Source: Eublepharis macularius
Lineage: Eukaryota > Chordata > Lepidosauria > Squamata > Eublepharidae
Direction of reading: 5' to 3'
DNA length: 64,000 nt
NCBI RefSeq assembly: GCF_028583425.1
Contig: NC_072795.1
Location: 11,059,001-11,123,000, forward strand
The notes below the pieces were generated by a model. The model was not told where the DNA came from. It did not search any database and saw only the letters and a program-made list of their open reading frames with translations. The position numbers and the translations under genes were made by a program. Positions 1-11,114 of this stretch are shown here, piece by piece. The first letter of the stretch is position 1. The number at the start of each line of letters is the position of its first letter.

Positions 1-122
1 CTCAATATAAAAGTCAAAATACAGTGATGGCATACAACACAACAATGGCATGGATGTATGGCATACATGACAGTAGCCTATGATCAGCATAGGGGTAGTA
101 CATAAACACCTAGTTTCTTTAA
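1..122. other. Unassigned AT-rich sequence
   Basis: No gene, repeat or signal was recognised here before the CR1 fragment begins. Confidence 0.4.
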
Positions 123-425
123 ATGAACCTAAGTCCTCAGGGCCAGATGCATCCAAAGGTACTAGAAGAACTCACTGTAGAAATAGTCTCTCTCAATTTC
201 AGTAAGGCTATTGATAAGGTTCTACATAATATTCTTATTGACAAGTTGGTAAAATGTGGTTTGGATCCTATAACTGTTAGGTGGATCTGTAACTGGTTGA
301 CAGATAGCACCCAAACAGGGCTTGTTAATAGTTCCTTGCCATCTTGGAGAGGAGTGACAAGTGGAGTGCCTCAGAGATTGGTCCTGGGAACTGTTCTGTT
401 CAACATTTTTATAAATGACTAGCTT
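123..425 (+). pseudogene. CR1-type LINE reverse transcriptase fragment
   Basis: About 99 codons remain open and read like the middle of a CR1 reverse transcriptase. Visible pieces are a SKAIDKVLHNILIDKL stretch (the family normally has D/FSKAFD at the first catalytic Asp block), a WICNWL block and SGVPQ followed by VLGTVLFNIFIND. In CR1 these blocks precede the catalytic ADD motif, which is absent. The fragment stops at a TAG right after FIND, so it is a truncated relic with no coding capacity. It was probably present before the L1-type LINE that begins about 90 bp downstream. CR1 is the best fit, though another LINE of the Jockey group cannot be excluded. Confidence 0.75.
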
Positions 426-539
426 TACACATGCTTTGCTATGGTGGGAAGTGCATTTTACCTCAGAACACATTCAATGACTCCCAATAACAACTGAATA
501 CGGTTTAGAATATGATGAGAGAGAGCAGCATTTCTGGAC

Positions 540-905
540 GTGGCATACAGGATTAATTCAAAATTCGCGGCTCAAAGGAAATTACCAAGAGATATGATTG
601 TGCAATTTACAACTAGAAGTATTAGAGAGTCAATAGTAAGTAAACAATTTCAAGATCCATTGGAAGTCGATGGGAAAACAGTGAGAATCATGAAAGAGCT
701 GCCCAGATCGGTGTTGTTGGAAAGGAAAAAGTACAGAGAGCTGGTCCAGATGTTAAAAGATTTGAAAATCAGATACAGATGGGAAATACCTGAAGGGCTA
801 GCTTTTGAATTTGGTGGAATCAGGAGGAATATCAGATCTGGCCAGGAAATGGAAATTTTTATTAAAGACAATGAGAAAGACTTACCAAAAGGTACTAAAC
901 TTTGA
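540..905 (+). pseudogene. L1 ORF1p C-terminal domain (truncated)
   Basis: This is the RNA-binding C-terminal part of L1 ORF1p. The protein shows PRDMIVQF, then a VDGKTVRIMKELP block and a Y-R-W motif (IRYRWEIPEGLAF). This matches the pattern of the L1 ORF1p C-terminal domain, in which a PRDIIVRF-like strand leads to a KYRWGFP-like end. The coiled coil and RRM that should precede it are missing, so the copy is 5'-truncated, the usual result of incomplete target-primed reverse transcription. The frame closes with TGA at 903-905, immediately before ORF2. Confidence 0.75.
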
Positions 906-907
906 TC

Positions 908-1360
908 ATGGAGTGTAAAGTTATATCTTGGAATGTAAATGGACTGAATTCACCTTCTAAACGTAAGACTATATTCCACTGGCTTGTAAAACAAAAATGT
1001 AATATAGTGTGTTTGCAAGAGACACATATTAAAAAACAGGATGTAAAATATTTGAAACTTGCAAAACTTGGAAATGAATTTGTAGTGGCCTCCAAAAAGA
1101 AGAAGAGAGGAGTTGTATTGTATATAAAAGAGGAGCTACAGCCTAAATTAGTTTTATGTAATACAGATGCCATGTACATAGCAGTGGAAATAATTTGGAA
1201 TTCAAAGAAGATGCTGGTGATGGGAATCTATGCACCTAAAGGTGCAAAAGAAAATTTTTTCAAGGACTTACAGAAACAGTTAGATGAACTGACCTATAAT
1301 CAAATAATCTTGGCAGGTGACTTCAATGGAGTTACAAACTTGGAAGAAGACAAGAAATAA
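908..1360 (+). pseudogene. L1 ORF2 endonuclease domain, N-terminal half
   Basis: Starting at the ATG at 908, the protein reads as an L1 apurinic-type endonuclease that nicks the target for target-primed reverse transcription. Visible family motifs are the opening VISWNVNGLNSP, then CLQETHI carrying the catalytic Glu, a VMGIYAPKG strand and LAGDFNGV carrying a D-x-N pair. The reading stops at 1358-1360, where the DIRS element begins; the rest of the endonuclease lies at 7075-7342. A wider frame could start at a TTG at 902, but ATG 908 fits the family start better. Confidence 0.85.
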
Positions 1361-1361
1361 C

Positions 1362-1572
1362 AGAGTTGCGCTTACCGTAACTACTGTTCATTGACGTCTT
1401 CTGTGCAGACACACATGGGACTGCGCCTGCGCAGGCCTGCCGACCGGAATTTTTCTTTCTAGCCAACGTCCACTAGGGGGTGCACGTACGCACCAATGCA
1501 CATGCGCGGCTTTTCCCACCCGAGCGACATTGGGCGACGTCGCCCCCTTCCCCTCAGTTTCTCCTTTGCCGC
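1362..1572 (+). repeat. Left inverted terminal repeat of the DIRS element
   Basis: From about 1393 onward this is a near-perfect reverse complement of 6887-7064. Shared blocks include GCCTGCGCAGGCCTGCCGAC, the run around CAACGTCCACTAGGGGG and GCGACATTGGGCGACGTC. The outermost 30 bp (AGAGTTGCGCTTACCG onward) differ from the right end, as is usual for DIRS ends. Confidence 0.9.
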
Positions 1573-1623
1573 CGAATGCCTTCACATTACCTGGAAGAAC
1601 ACAGTGGGGTAGGAGGGAGGGTT

Positions 1624-1714
1624 GTGTGTCTGCACAGAAGACGTCAATGAACAGTAGTTACGGTAAGCGCAACTCTGTTTTCACTGTCCATCTTCTGTGC
1701 AGCCCCACATGGGA
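1624..1714 (+). repeat. Internal complementary region (ICR) of the DIRS element
   Basis: Positions 1624-1677 are the reverse complement of the extreme left end, and 1678-1714 are the reverse complement of the extreme right end, joined directly. This is the diagnostic DIRS ICR, which is thought to template restoration of the outer ends in the circular intermediate. Confidence 0.9.
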
Positions 1715-1753
1715 GACTCACAAGCCACTTACCCAGGAGGCGGGCATGTGTTC

Positions 1754-2827
1754 TCACTGAAAAAGAGACTGAAGTACTGCTTGACCAACAGCAGCCTCTT
1801 TCCTTTCCCACACATCTAGTGCATAATGCTTAGCAAACGTGTCAGAAGACGACCACGTTGGAGCCCTGCAGATGTCTTGCAAGGGCACGCCTCTAAGGAA
1901 GGCCGCAGAGGCAGCTTGCGCTCTGCTGGAATGAGCTTTTACTTCCAAAGGGCAAGGTAACTTAGCATGCGAGTAGCAGGCCCTAACAGTCTGAGTAACC
2001 CAGCGAGAAATTGATTGAGCTGTAGCAGCTTTTCCCTTCCTGGGCCCACAATAGCACACAAACAGTTGTTTGGCACATCTAAACTGTGAAGTACGGTGAA
2101 GGTAAAATAAAATAGCCCTTCTCACATCCAAGGAATGTAATGCCCTTTCAGAGTTATCAGAAGGGTCAGGAAAAAAGATAGGCAGGACAGTGTCTTGTGA
2201 GGTATGAAATTGAGTGGAGACTTTGGGTCAAAAACGAAGGTCAGGTCTCAGAACTACTTTATTTTGATGGACCTTCAAAAAAGGAGGATCCCACCTTAGG
2301 GCCGCCAACTCGCTAACTCTGCGGGCAGATGTAATGGCGACCAAGAAAGCCACTTTCCAGAACAACCATTTTAATTCACAAGTAGCCAGCGGTTTGAAGG
2401 GTGATTTCATAAGCCCCGCCAATACTACTTGCAGTGACCATTGGGGAACAATTTCCTTGACCTGTGGAAACATGTTATACAACCCTTTCAAAAAGTACTT
2501 CGACAAACTGTGGGAGAAAACTGTTTTCCCATCTATCTTGGGGTGGAAGGCTGAAATAGCCGCCAAATAAACTTTAATAGAGGAATTAGAGAGTCCCCCA
2601 TTCTTTAGAGACAGAAGGAACTCAAAAACAGATGACAGATGGCAATCCCAAACATTCAGCCCTCTGTTATTAGCCCAGGCTTCAAAACACTTCCATTTAG
2701 CAGAGTATGATCTGTGAGTGGTGTCCCTACGTACATTCAGCAAAATCTCAGCTACTCTATCAGACATCCCTTCCGCCCCAGAATGTGCCAAGCAGTGACG
2801 CTCAGTTTGGGTAGGTCGTGATACCAC
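1754..2827 (-). pseudogene. DIRS tyrosine recombinase with one internal stop
   Basis: This frame encodes the recombinase that would integrate the DIRS circle. The N-terminal core-binding part reads RVAEILLNVRRDTTHRSYSA with a helical FEAWA region. The catalytic part shows the first Arg in TSARRVSEL, an H-x-x-R pair in AHSSRAQA and the nucleophilic Tyr in TFAKHYALDV. The R-H-R-Y residues of a tyrosine recombinase are thus all visible. A TGA at 2230-2228 splits the frame in two, and the two halves are in the same phase. The start overlaps the end of the RT frame. Apart from that stop no catalytic residue looks lost. Confidence 0.88.
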
Positions 2828-4635
2828 ACCCTTTGTCGGACAGAAGGTCCGGGTTCAGAGGGAACCGATAATATGACCCCTGTGAAAGCTGCATGACATG
2901 TTGGAACCAAGCTTTTCTGGGCCAAAAGGGTGTCACTAAAATCATGTGAGGCCCATCCCTCTGAATTTTGCTGACAATTCGAGACAACAGCGGGAATGGA
3001 GGGAAGGCATAAAACAGGTGCCCTGTCCAGCGTATCTGGAACGCGTCCCTGAGGGAGCGGTGACCTAGACCTTCCCTGGAGCAAAATCGTGGGGCCTTCC
3101 TGTTGTCTTCCGATGCAAAGAGGTCTATGTCTGGGAACCCCCAGTCCAAAAAGATGGCGTTCAGGTAGCCGTCTGCTATGGTCCATTCGTAGCTGTCGGA
3201 TCGCATGCGACTCAGTTTGTCCGCGATGACATTGGTGGTGCCAGAAATATGGACCGCATGAATGAACACGCCTCTGTCCATGGTCCATTTCCAAATCCGA
3301 ACGGCCTCGTCACAGAGGGCCTTGGAGGTAGTGCCCCCTTGCTTGTTCAGGTAGAACATGGTGGTGCAATTGTCCGTGAGTACCTGACCGGATTTCTGTT
3401 GCAGCGTGTCTGCGAATGCGATAAGGGCATAACAGACCGCTCTCAATTCTAGCAGGTTAATGTGATCTTCCCTTTCCTGCTCTGACCAAACCCCATGTAC
3501 CCTAAGGGTTCCACACTGGGCTCCCCATCCTATCGTGGAGGCATCAGTCGAGATCGTGATCTCGGTTTGGATGGACCCAAATGCAATACCCCCAAGGAGG
3601 TTAGACTCATTAAGCCACCAACGTAAGGTACGGAGAACCCCTCTAGGGATGGAGTACCGCTTGTTCTGGGATTCGTGTTCAAAATCATGAACAGATAGGA
3701 ACCACAGTTGGAGAGGTCGCATGTGCAACCGGGCCATAGGGGTAACTGCCGTAGAAGAGGCCATAAGGCCTAGCAGTCTCTGGATAGCTGTTACCGACTG
3801 GAACCTACATCTCGAGAAGAGGTTCACCATCCTGCCAATCTTTAGTGCACGTTCCCTGGGCAGAAAACCTCTATTTACATTGCCATCTAGTTCCATACCA
3901 ATAAACAGTATTCTCCTGGACGGGGTAAGGTTAGATTTTTTTAGATTAACCAAAAGTCCTAACCTGGAGCAGGTGAGCATCACCTTATTAATTTGGGCCA
4001 GGAGTGCATCAGCAGAGGGTGCTGCCAAAAGCCAATCGTCAAGATAGGGATAGACGGTAAAACCTTGTTCCCTCAAGTATGCCACTACAACAGCCATACA
4101 TTTAGAAAAAAACCTGGGGGGCTGTTGACAATCCAAAAGGGAGTACCTGATAATGGTAGGCCTTACTGTTACAAATGAACCTAAGGTATCTCCTATGACT
4201 AGGGTGGATGGCAATGTGGAAGTATGCGTCCCTGAGATCCAGGACAGCAAACCACATATCCTCAGGCATTAATTGGAGGACTGTATTTAAGGTCAGCATT
4301 CTGAACCGCTTTACGAGAACGAATTTATTCAATTCTCTCAGATCTAAGATGGGCCATACGCCTCCATCCTTCTTGTCTACAAGGAACATCCTAGAGTAAA
4401 AACCCAAGAGGGGGTCCTGAGGGAGTACCTCCTGTATGGCTCCCTTCTCCAGCAGTGCTACAACCTCAGCCTGTAACTTATCAGAAGAGGATTGTACTGA
4501 GTGGTCAGGAAGAGACAACACTGGATAAACATCAAACTGAATTTTATAACCAACTGTAACAATGTTAAGCACCCAACTATCAGTGGTAATTTCTGCCCAT
4601 GCTGAGGCAAACTGAGCCAATCTGTTACCGAACAC
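2802..4635 (-). pseudogene. DIRS reverse transcriptase, RNase H and C-terminal domain, frameshifted
   Basis: The N-terminal RT fingers (FLVDKKDGG, DLRELNKFV, VLDLRDAYFHI, LPFGLSTAP) lie at 4635-4102. The catalytic YLDD (in YPYLDDWLL), RNase H (ITISTDASTIGWGA, the LLELRAV block, LTDNCTTMFYLNKQGG) and the DIRS C-terminal domain (DIDLFAS, LFYAFPPFPLL, WPRKAWF) lie in a second frame at 4250-2802. That last domain is often annotated as methyltransferase-like in DIRS families. The two frames overlap and the shift falls at or next to an A7 run at 4105-4111, so a single homopolymer indel explains the break. It lies between gag and the recombinase. Confidence 0.9.
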
Positions 4636-4656
4636 GACAGATTGTTCAAATTCTAG

Positions 4657-6807
4657 TCAGAACTGTTTCGGTTGAGTTGCTGACTCTTTAGCATCGTGGG
4701 CTTGTTGACCGCGACGTGGGCGGTAGCTAGGCCTCCGGCGCTGGAAAGAGCTCACAGGCGGCTGGAACTGCCTGTAGGACCCATAACGTGGATACGGCTG
4801 ATATCTCTGCTGTCGACCACGATAGCCCTGTGAGGAACGATAATGGAATCGATTCTCGGTGAATGGCCTGGTTGGGAGAATACTGTAGGAACGGGCTGTC
4901 AGCCAATCTTTACGTTTCTGCGACAGGTATTCATCCGTTTTCGAGGAAAACAGCGACTGACCCTCAAAAGGCAGATTTTCCACTTTGTTTCGTGTCTCGA
5001 CAGGCAGTGCAGTTGTGCGGAGCCACGAGTGTCTGCGGAGCACGATAGATGATGCCAAGGCTCTAGCAGAGGTGTCAACTGTGTCGCGGCCAGCATTTAT
5101 CTGTTGCCGTGACAGTCGTAGGGCCTCATCAAGCACTACCTTCGCCAACACTCTCTGGTCTGCCGGAAGCTTCTCCATGAAAACCGCCATGCGATTCCAG
5201 AGGAAAATTTGATAGGCACCCATGATGGCCAAGTAGTTAGAGATCTTGAGTGTTAGGGCAGCAGAGGAATATAATTTCTTGCCCAACGAATCGAGCTTTC
5301 TGCTCTCCTTGTCGATGGGTACAGCATAGGACCCTTGGCGTTGACGGGTCTGCATCTCCTCAGTAATGAGGGAAGAAGGCGGTGGATGCGCAAAGAGATA
5401 TGAACAGACGTCATCTCTTGTCTTGTACAGAGCTTCTAGTTTACGAGATGTTGGGTAAACTGAGGCTGGCTTCTCACAGATTGTGTTGATGATTTCCACC
5501 AAACCTTCAGTGAACAGGAATGCAATGGTTGGAGGATTCCCAGACTGGACATACTGCAGGACCTTATCCTTTGGTTTCAGATCCACAGCCGAAATCTCGA
5601 TGTCCAAAGAACAGGCCATTCGGATCATCTGCTCAGTATAGAGCCGGTAGTCTTCCGAAGGTGAAATACGACCAGTCCCAATAATGATGTCATCAGGTGA
5701 CGGGTCAGACGGAGGGCTAGGGCTTGGACCTTGGTAAGACTCAGGCTGCCGGTAGGGCGAAACATGCCCGGGAGAGCCATAGTGGGAGAACTCACTCCGA
5801 GTGTCACCCCAATATTCTCTGCCAAAAGACGGAGAGTAGGATCTGTGAGACCTTGCATAGAGGGAGCCCTCCCTGTCATATCCACTCCTAGGCAAGTGAT
5901 AAGGCAGGTTCTCTCTACCAGGGTAGTCGCCAGTAGACCACTTCTGGGTCACACGAGGTGGAGCATCGGGCAGGTCACCGTCATCATCAGAGGAACGGTA
6001 CGACGGGGGCAACAGGTGCGGTGAAGGGGTCGCGGGCTTCTCCCAGAGCACCTCATCAGTTTGGACGGAAGTCGATTGTCTGTGCTTCGACTTCTTTTTG
6101 GCCTTCTTCTCGCCTTTGGAGGCGAAGCCCTGTTCAGTGCTTCGACTCCATTCCATCGGATCCAGAGGTGTCAAAATAGGCAACGGATCTGACGACTTTG
6201 GTTCCGACCTGGCACTAGGCTTTGGGACGAGGCTGAGGCAAGTCGGCTCCGCGTACTTTGGAATCGATGATGTTGGTTCCAGTGTTGGATCCGACGGCTC
6301 AGGGGCCGATGAAGTCCTGCGCACCTTCGGAGTCGACGTAGCCAGTGGTTCCGACCTCAAGGGAGACTTGGAGCGGTGTCACCGCTTCCGAGTCGGCTCC
6401 GATTGAGGCGGTTTTGCGCGATCCGAAGCGGAGCCCGAAGCGTCTTTCGGATCCGAGGGTGGAGTCGGGGCTTGTTGGATCCAATCTGGCGAGCGGGAGC
6501 GAGAGGTGGAAGCGGAGCTAGGAATGGATTTTCCGACCACCGAAGGGGTTTTGGCTGTCCCACTAACTGGTGGTGGTCCCCCAGGGGTATCAGGGGCTCC
6601 TGATGCCCGCATAGCCCTCCTCCAAAGCAAGGCATTCAACATGTTTGCCCTCTCAACCCTGGCTTTGGGCGTGAACCGTTGACAATGCTCACATCTCTCA
6701 ACGATGTGTCCTTCACCCAAGCACTCGAGACAAATGGAATGGCCATCCGTTCTCGTCATTTTCGTGGAACAGGTCGAACAGCACTTAAACAGCGACTTCT
6801 CAGACAT
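4657..6807 (-). pseudogene. DIRS gag-like protein with one internal stop
   Basis: Two minus-strand frames in the same phase (6807-6379 and 6360-4657) form one gag separated by a TGA at 6381-6379. The N-terminus is Cys/His-rich (FKCCSTCSTK, then CLECLGEGH and CEHCQRF), a zinc-binding-like module common at the start of vertebrate DIRS gag proteins. A long Ser/Pro-rich linker follows, then an alpha-helical core with the block ALASSIVLRRHSWLRTTALP and NLPFEGQSLFSSKTDEYL, and finally an Arg/Tyr/Gln-rich basic tail suited to nucleic-acid binding. No enzymatic motif is seen. Confidence 0.82.
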
Positions 6808-6886
6808 ACTCTGACAGAAAGATGAACGATCTCACTCTCAAAATGGCGTTTCTTCTCACAGTGGACAGCTAGATCTTCACCGGTCG

Positions 6887-7071
6887 GCAGCAAAGAAGAA
6901 ACTGAGGGGAAGGGGGTGACGTCGCCCAATGTCGCTTGGGCGGGAAAAGCCGTGCATGCGCATTGGTGCGTACGTGCGCCCCCTAGTGGACGTTGGCTAG
7001 AAAGAAAAATTCCGGTCGGCAGGCCTGCGCAGGCGCAGTCCCATGTGAGGCTGCACAGAAGACGGACAGTG
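6887..7071 (-). repeat. Right inverted terminal repeat of the DIRS element
   Basis: Reverse complement of the left terminal repeat, with scattered substitutions (for example GGGGGCGCAC against GGGGGTGCAC). It ends at GGACAGTGA just before the AAC shared with the left junction. Confidence 0.9.
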
Positions 7072-7074
7072 AAC

Positions 7075-9805
7075 TAAAAGTGCACATAAAAAAGGAGGAC
7101 TTTTGCCAAAATCTTTTTTTGAGGTTAAAGAACAAGAAAGTCTGGAGGATGTATGGAGGAGACAAAACCCCAAAAACAGACAATATACATTTTATTCTGC
7201 AAGACATTTTACACTATCAAGAATTGACATGATCTGGGCTTCCAAGGAACTGGCGATATGGACTAAGGACGTGGAGATAATGCCCAAGGTAAGCTCAGAT
7301 CATAATCTAATTATGTGGAAATTTGGAAAAAACACTAAATGAAGAGGATGGAGGATAAATGAGGACTTATTGCACACAGAAGATAATATGGCATTGCTAC
7401 GAAGGGAGACCAAGTTCTTTATACAATATAACATAAACAAGGACATGTCAACTTATAAGGTATGGGATACTTACAAAGCGGTGATAAGAGGAATACTGAT
7501 GGACTTGAATGCAAGAGATAGAAGGAGAAAAGAAGAAAAGAGAAAAGAAATAATGGAAAAAATTAAAGTTAAAGAGACACAACTTAAGAAAAGACCAGGG
7601 AAGAAGCGAATATATCAGGACATAAAAATATTGCAGGAACAATTGACGGCAATGAACAATAAAGAATTGGAGTGGAATTTGAAAAAAATGAACCAAAAAT
7701 CATTTGAAGGTGCAAACAAACCTAGCAAATATTTAGCTTGGCAATTAAAAAAGAAAAAAGAGAAGAAAACTATAATTAAGATCCGAGAAGAGGACAAAAT
7801 AGTGTTGGATCAACCAGCTATCAGTAAAGCTTTTTATAAATTCTACGCAAAATTATACCAGAAAAAAGAGGTAAACAGAGATTCAATAGCGGAATACTTG
7901 GAGAGAATGAAGCTTCCAACGATGTCAGAGGAATGGAAGGAAAAATTAAATAGAGAAGTGACAGAGGAAGAAATAAAAGAGGCTATACAAACAACAAAAT
8001 TAGGGAAAGCACCGGGACCGGATGGAATAACGGCAAAGTTCTATAAAATGATGGCTAATGAATTGGCACCTTTTTTAAGAGAGGTAATGAACGAAGCTAT
8101 GCAAGGCCAAAAGATTCCTGATTCATGGAATGAAGCCAACATATCGTTGATTCCGAAAGACGGACAGGATTTGACCAATGTTAAAAATTATTGGCCAATT
8201 TCGTTGTTGAACAATGACTATAAAATATTTGCAAAAGTTCTGGCGGAGAGGATAAAGGGATGGCTGCTGGAATTTATTGCAGAAGAACAGGCTGGATTTC
8301 TACCTAACAGACAAATCAAAGACAACTTAAGGACAGTAATAAACGCTATTGAATATTATGACAAGCACTGTGATAGAGAAGTTGGTTTCTTTTTCGTGGA
8401 CGCAGAAAAAGCATTTGACAATCTGAACTGGGATTTTATGTTTGCCACTATGGAAAAGCTGCAAATGGGAGAAAAGTTCATACAAGCGATTAAAGAAATA
8501 TATAAAGACCAATGTGCAGCGATTGTAGTGAATGATGATTTGACTAAAGAACTGAAAATAAGCAAAGGCACAAGGCAAGGTTGCCCTTTGTCTCCATTGT
8601 TGTTTATTTTGATCTTGGAAATATTGCTGATTCAAATACGAGAGGACGATACAATCCGTGGCATAAAAATAAAGGACTTTTCCTATAAGGTCAGAGCTTT
8701 TGCGGATGATATAATGTTAATAGTAGATGATCCAATAGACAACATGCCAAAAATAATAGATAAAATAAAGGAATTTGGAGATCTGGCGGGATTTTATGTG
8801 AACAAAAAGAAGTCGAAGATATTGTGTAAGAATATGACTAAGCAAAAACAACAAGAACTAATGGAGATAACGGAATGTGAGGTAACCAACAAAGTAAAAT
8901 ATCTTGGCATCGAACTGACTGCAAAAAATATAGATTTATTTAAAAACAACTATGAGAAACTATGGCTTCAAATAGAGAGAGACTTGATAAAATGGAATAA
9001 ATTAAATTTGTCATGGTTGGGAAGAATAGCAGCAGTAAAGATGAATGTGTTACCGCGTGTGATGTTTTTGTTGCAAACAATTCCAATTATCCGGGACTCC
9101 AAACAATTTGATAAATGGCGAAGGAAAATTTCAGACTTCGTGTGGGCAGGCAAGAAACCACGTGTGAAAATGAAAGCATTACAAGATTCGAAAGAAAGAG
9201 GTGATTTGCAACTGCCAAATATAAGACTGTACTACGAAGCAATATGTTTGGCATGGTTAAAAGACTGGATAACGTTAAAAGATCGTAAATTGCTGGCTTT
9301 GGAGGGACATAAAAAATTATTTGGATGACATGCATATTTGTGGTATGATAAAGTAAAAGCGGACTCTATGTTTTTGCATCATTACATCCGAAGAAGCCTT
9401 TTCACTACCTGGAAGAAATACAAGGTTTATATGCAAGATGGAATCCCTTCATGGGTGGTACCTTATGAAGTAATAGATCCGAGAGCTGTTGATAATGAAC
9501 AACAATGTTTAACTTACAAGGAGATAACACAAATGCAATATACAATGTTAAAAATAAAAACAGAAGAAGAGTTGTCTCCTTGTTATGGTTGGTTCCAATA
9601 TAGGCAGATCAGAGATCTTTATAATTCAGACTGTTTAAAGGGAGGAATAAGAGTGGAAAATTCAGAGCTAGAAGAAGTGATTTTACAAGAAGGTAAGAAA
9701 GAAATTTCAAAGATTTACAAAATACTTCTAAAATGGCATACTGAAGATGAAGCAGTAAAAGTACAGATGGTGAAATGGGCAATACATTTTCATAAAGAAA
9801 TGCCA
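7075..9805 (+). pseudogene. L1 ORF2 endonuclease C-terminal half and reverse transcriptase
   Basis: After the DIRS insertion, ORF2 resumes. The end of the endonuclease is clear (YTFYSARHFTLSRIDMIW and SSDHNLIMW, carrying the catalytic S-D-H). Then come a long basic coiled-coil linker and the RT: GKAPGPDGITAKFYK, NYWPISLLNNDYKI, GFLPNRQ, FFFVDAEKAFD, GTRQGCPLSPLLF and the catalytic FADD in RAFADDIMLI. The thumb follows (KYLGIELT, WLGRIAAVKMNVLP). TGA codons at 7340-7342 and 9326-9328 break an otherwise open frame, and the first about 30 codons are offset by a likely 1-nt indel near 7100. The Cys-rich C-terminus is absent because sequence similarity ends at about 9805. Confidence 0.9.
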
Positions 9806-9809
9806 AGGT

Positions 9810-11114
9810 TCTTGATGTGGCACACACGGCAGAGAACATCGCAGCCACCTTGAGGAGGGAGATGGATGACTGGATAGGCCAGAGCGGTATTACCATGGGA
9901 TGTATGGTGACAGATGGTGGCCACAACATGAGGGCAGCAGTGCAGCAGTTGGGCCAGGAGCGCATTTACTGTGCGGCCCGCAAACTTCACCTCATGGTGA
10001 AGGATGCACTTGGTTTGGGCTCCCCCAGGGAACCCCAGGACCCCACAACCCATGAGCTCCAGTGTCTCCTGCAGAAATGTCGGAGACTCACGGGTCACTT
10101 CTCATGCAGCGTGAGGTCCACTCATGAACTGCGCCAGAAGCAGGCTGGGACAAGCATGCCAGAGCATCACCTGATCACTTATGTGCCAACTTGCTGGAAC
10201 TCCACTTGCACCATGCTTGAGTGATTGGTGGAGCAGCAGGCCACCCTCCAGGCATGGCTCTTGGAGAGCAACACTTGGAGACAGGTGGGTGAGTTCAACC
10301 GAGAGGATTGGCTCACCATCTCCCAGGCAGTGGAGGTCCTGAAGCCCTTCAAGGACTTCACTATGGCAGTCTTGTCTGACACAGCGACCCTAGGTCTGGT
10401 CATTCCTCTGCTGCACACGCTCCAGAGTTCAATGGCCTCCTTTCTGGACCCAGATGCACCACATGCAGACTTGTATCCAGGAGTGCGTGCACTTGTGAGA
10501 AGGCTGCAGCAGGGCATAGATGCCAAGTTAAAGCCTGTCATGGAGAAGGAGTTGTACGTGTTGGCAACCGTGTGTGACCTGCGCATCAAGGGCACTTTTG
10601 CCGAGCGGGACAGGAACCTCACGTGCGCCAGAGATGCCTTCTGTGCATGGGTGAGGCGTAGGCAGGCCAAGAGGGGCCACCTGTCATCAGTGGGGACAGG
10701 CAGCGGCCCAGTTCTGCGGGTCCCCCTCATGCCCCTTCTGAGCAGGCTCCCCCCACAGCCACTGTCGGGATGTCCATGGAGATGGAGATGCTCCAGTGGG
10801 CCCTCGGGCCCTCTGGGATCGTGAGTCGCATGAGACAGAATTTGACAGAGACAATGGTCAGGGATTACCTCACAGAGCCCTGCAAGTTGCTGTCCACCGA
10901 TCCGCTGAGCTACTGGGCCAAGAAGGAGGCAGTCTGGCTAGACCTCTCCCTTGAGGTGCAGCAGCTCCTCTCATGCCCTCTGACAAGCGTGGAGAGCAAG
11001 CGTGTCTTTTCTCACATGGGCAACATTGTCAGCTCACATCACTCTTGCCTTCTCCCATGGAGAGTTGAGCAGTTGGTCTTCCTGAAGGTCAACATATGGC
11101 TCTTCGATTTCTGA
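9810..11114 (+). pseudogene. hAT-family transposase fragment (ZBED-like)
   Basis: Three decayed frames (9817-10224, 10225-10824, 10770-11114) read as the catalytic core and C-terminus of a hAT transposase. The start shows TDGGHNMRAA, the block with a catalytic Asp in hAT enzymes. The end shows the hATC dimerisation domain: DPLSYWAKKEAVWLDLSLEV, then LTSVESKRVFSHMGNIVS and LVFLKVNIWLF. A TGA at 10222-10224 separates the first two frames, and a frameshift near 10750 separates the last two. The BED zinc finger and the N-terminus are missing. The base composition is distinctly more GC-rich than the adjoining L1. A domesticated ZBED gene is unlikely given the breaks. Confidence 0.85.

Larger units (their letters stand above)
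1362..7071 (-). mobile_element. DIRS-type tyrosine-recombinase retrotransposon
   Basis: A complete DIRS-like element of about 5.7 kb sits inside the L1 ORF2. It has inverted terminal repeats instead of LTRs, an internal complementary region at 1624-1714 next to one end, and minus-strand genes in the order gag, reverse transcriptase/RNase H with the DIRS C-terminal domain, and tyrosine recombinase. DIRS elements are thought to replicate through a circular intermediate whose ends are restored from the internal complementary region, and to integrate with the recombinase instead of a DDE integrase. No target duplication is expected; a shared AAC lies at each junction (1359-1361 and 7072-7074). 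Coding lesions are few: one stop in gag, one frameshift in RT at a homopolymer and one stop in the recombinase. Confidence 0.92.
515..9805 (+). mobile_element. L1-type LINE, 5'-truncated and split by a DIRS insertion
   Basis: The element starts inside ORF1 (C-terminal domain only), continues into ORF2 (apurinic-type endonuclease, then reverse transcriptase), and is cut between 1361 and 7072 by a DIRS element. It resumes in the endonuclease and runs to about 9805, where the ORF2 reading stops abruptly against hAT-like sequence. The distal ORF2 C-terminus and 3' UTR are missing at this junction. ORF1 ends with TGA at 903-905 and the ORF2 ATG lies at 908, so the two frames are almost contiguous, as in many L1 elements. 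Lesions are two in-frame stops (7340-7342 and 9326-9328), a likely 1-nt frameshift near 7100, and the insertion itself. The exact left end was placed by similarity only. Confidence 0.85.

Noticed and set aside
9810..11114. Domesticated ZBED host gene
   Set aside because: A stop, a frameshift and a missing N-terminus in one GC-rich block indicate a dead transposase.
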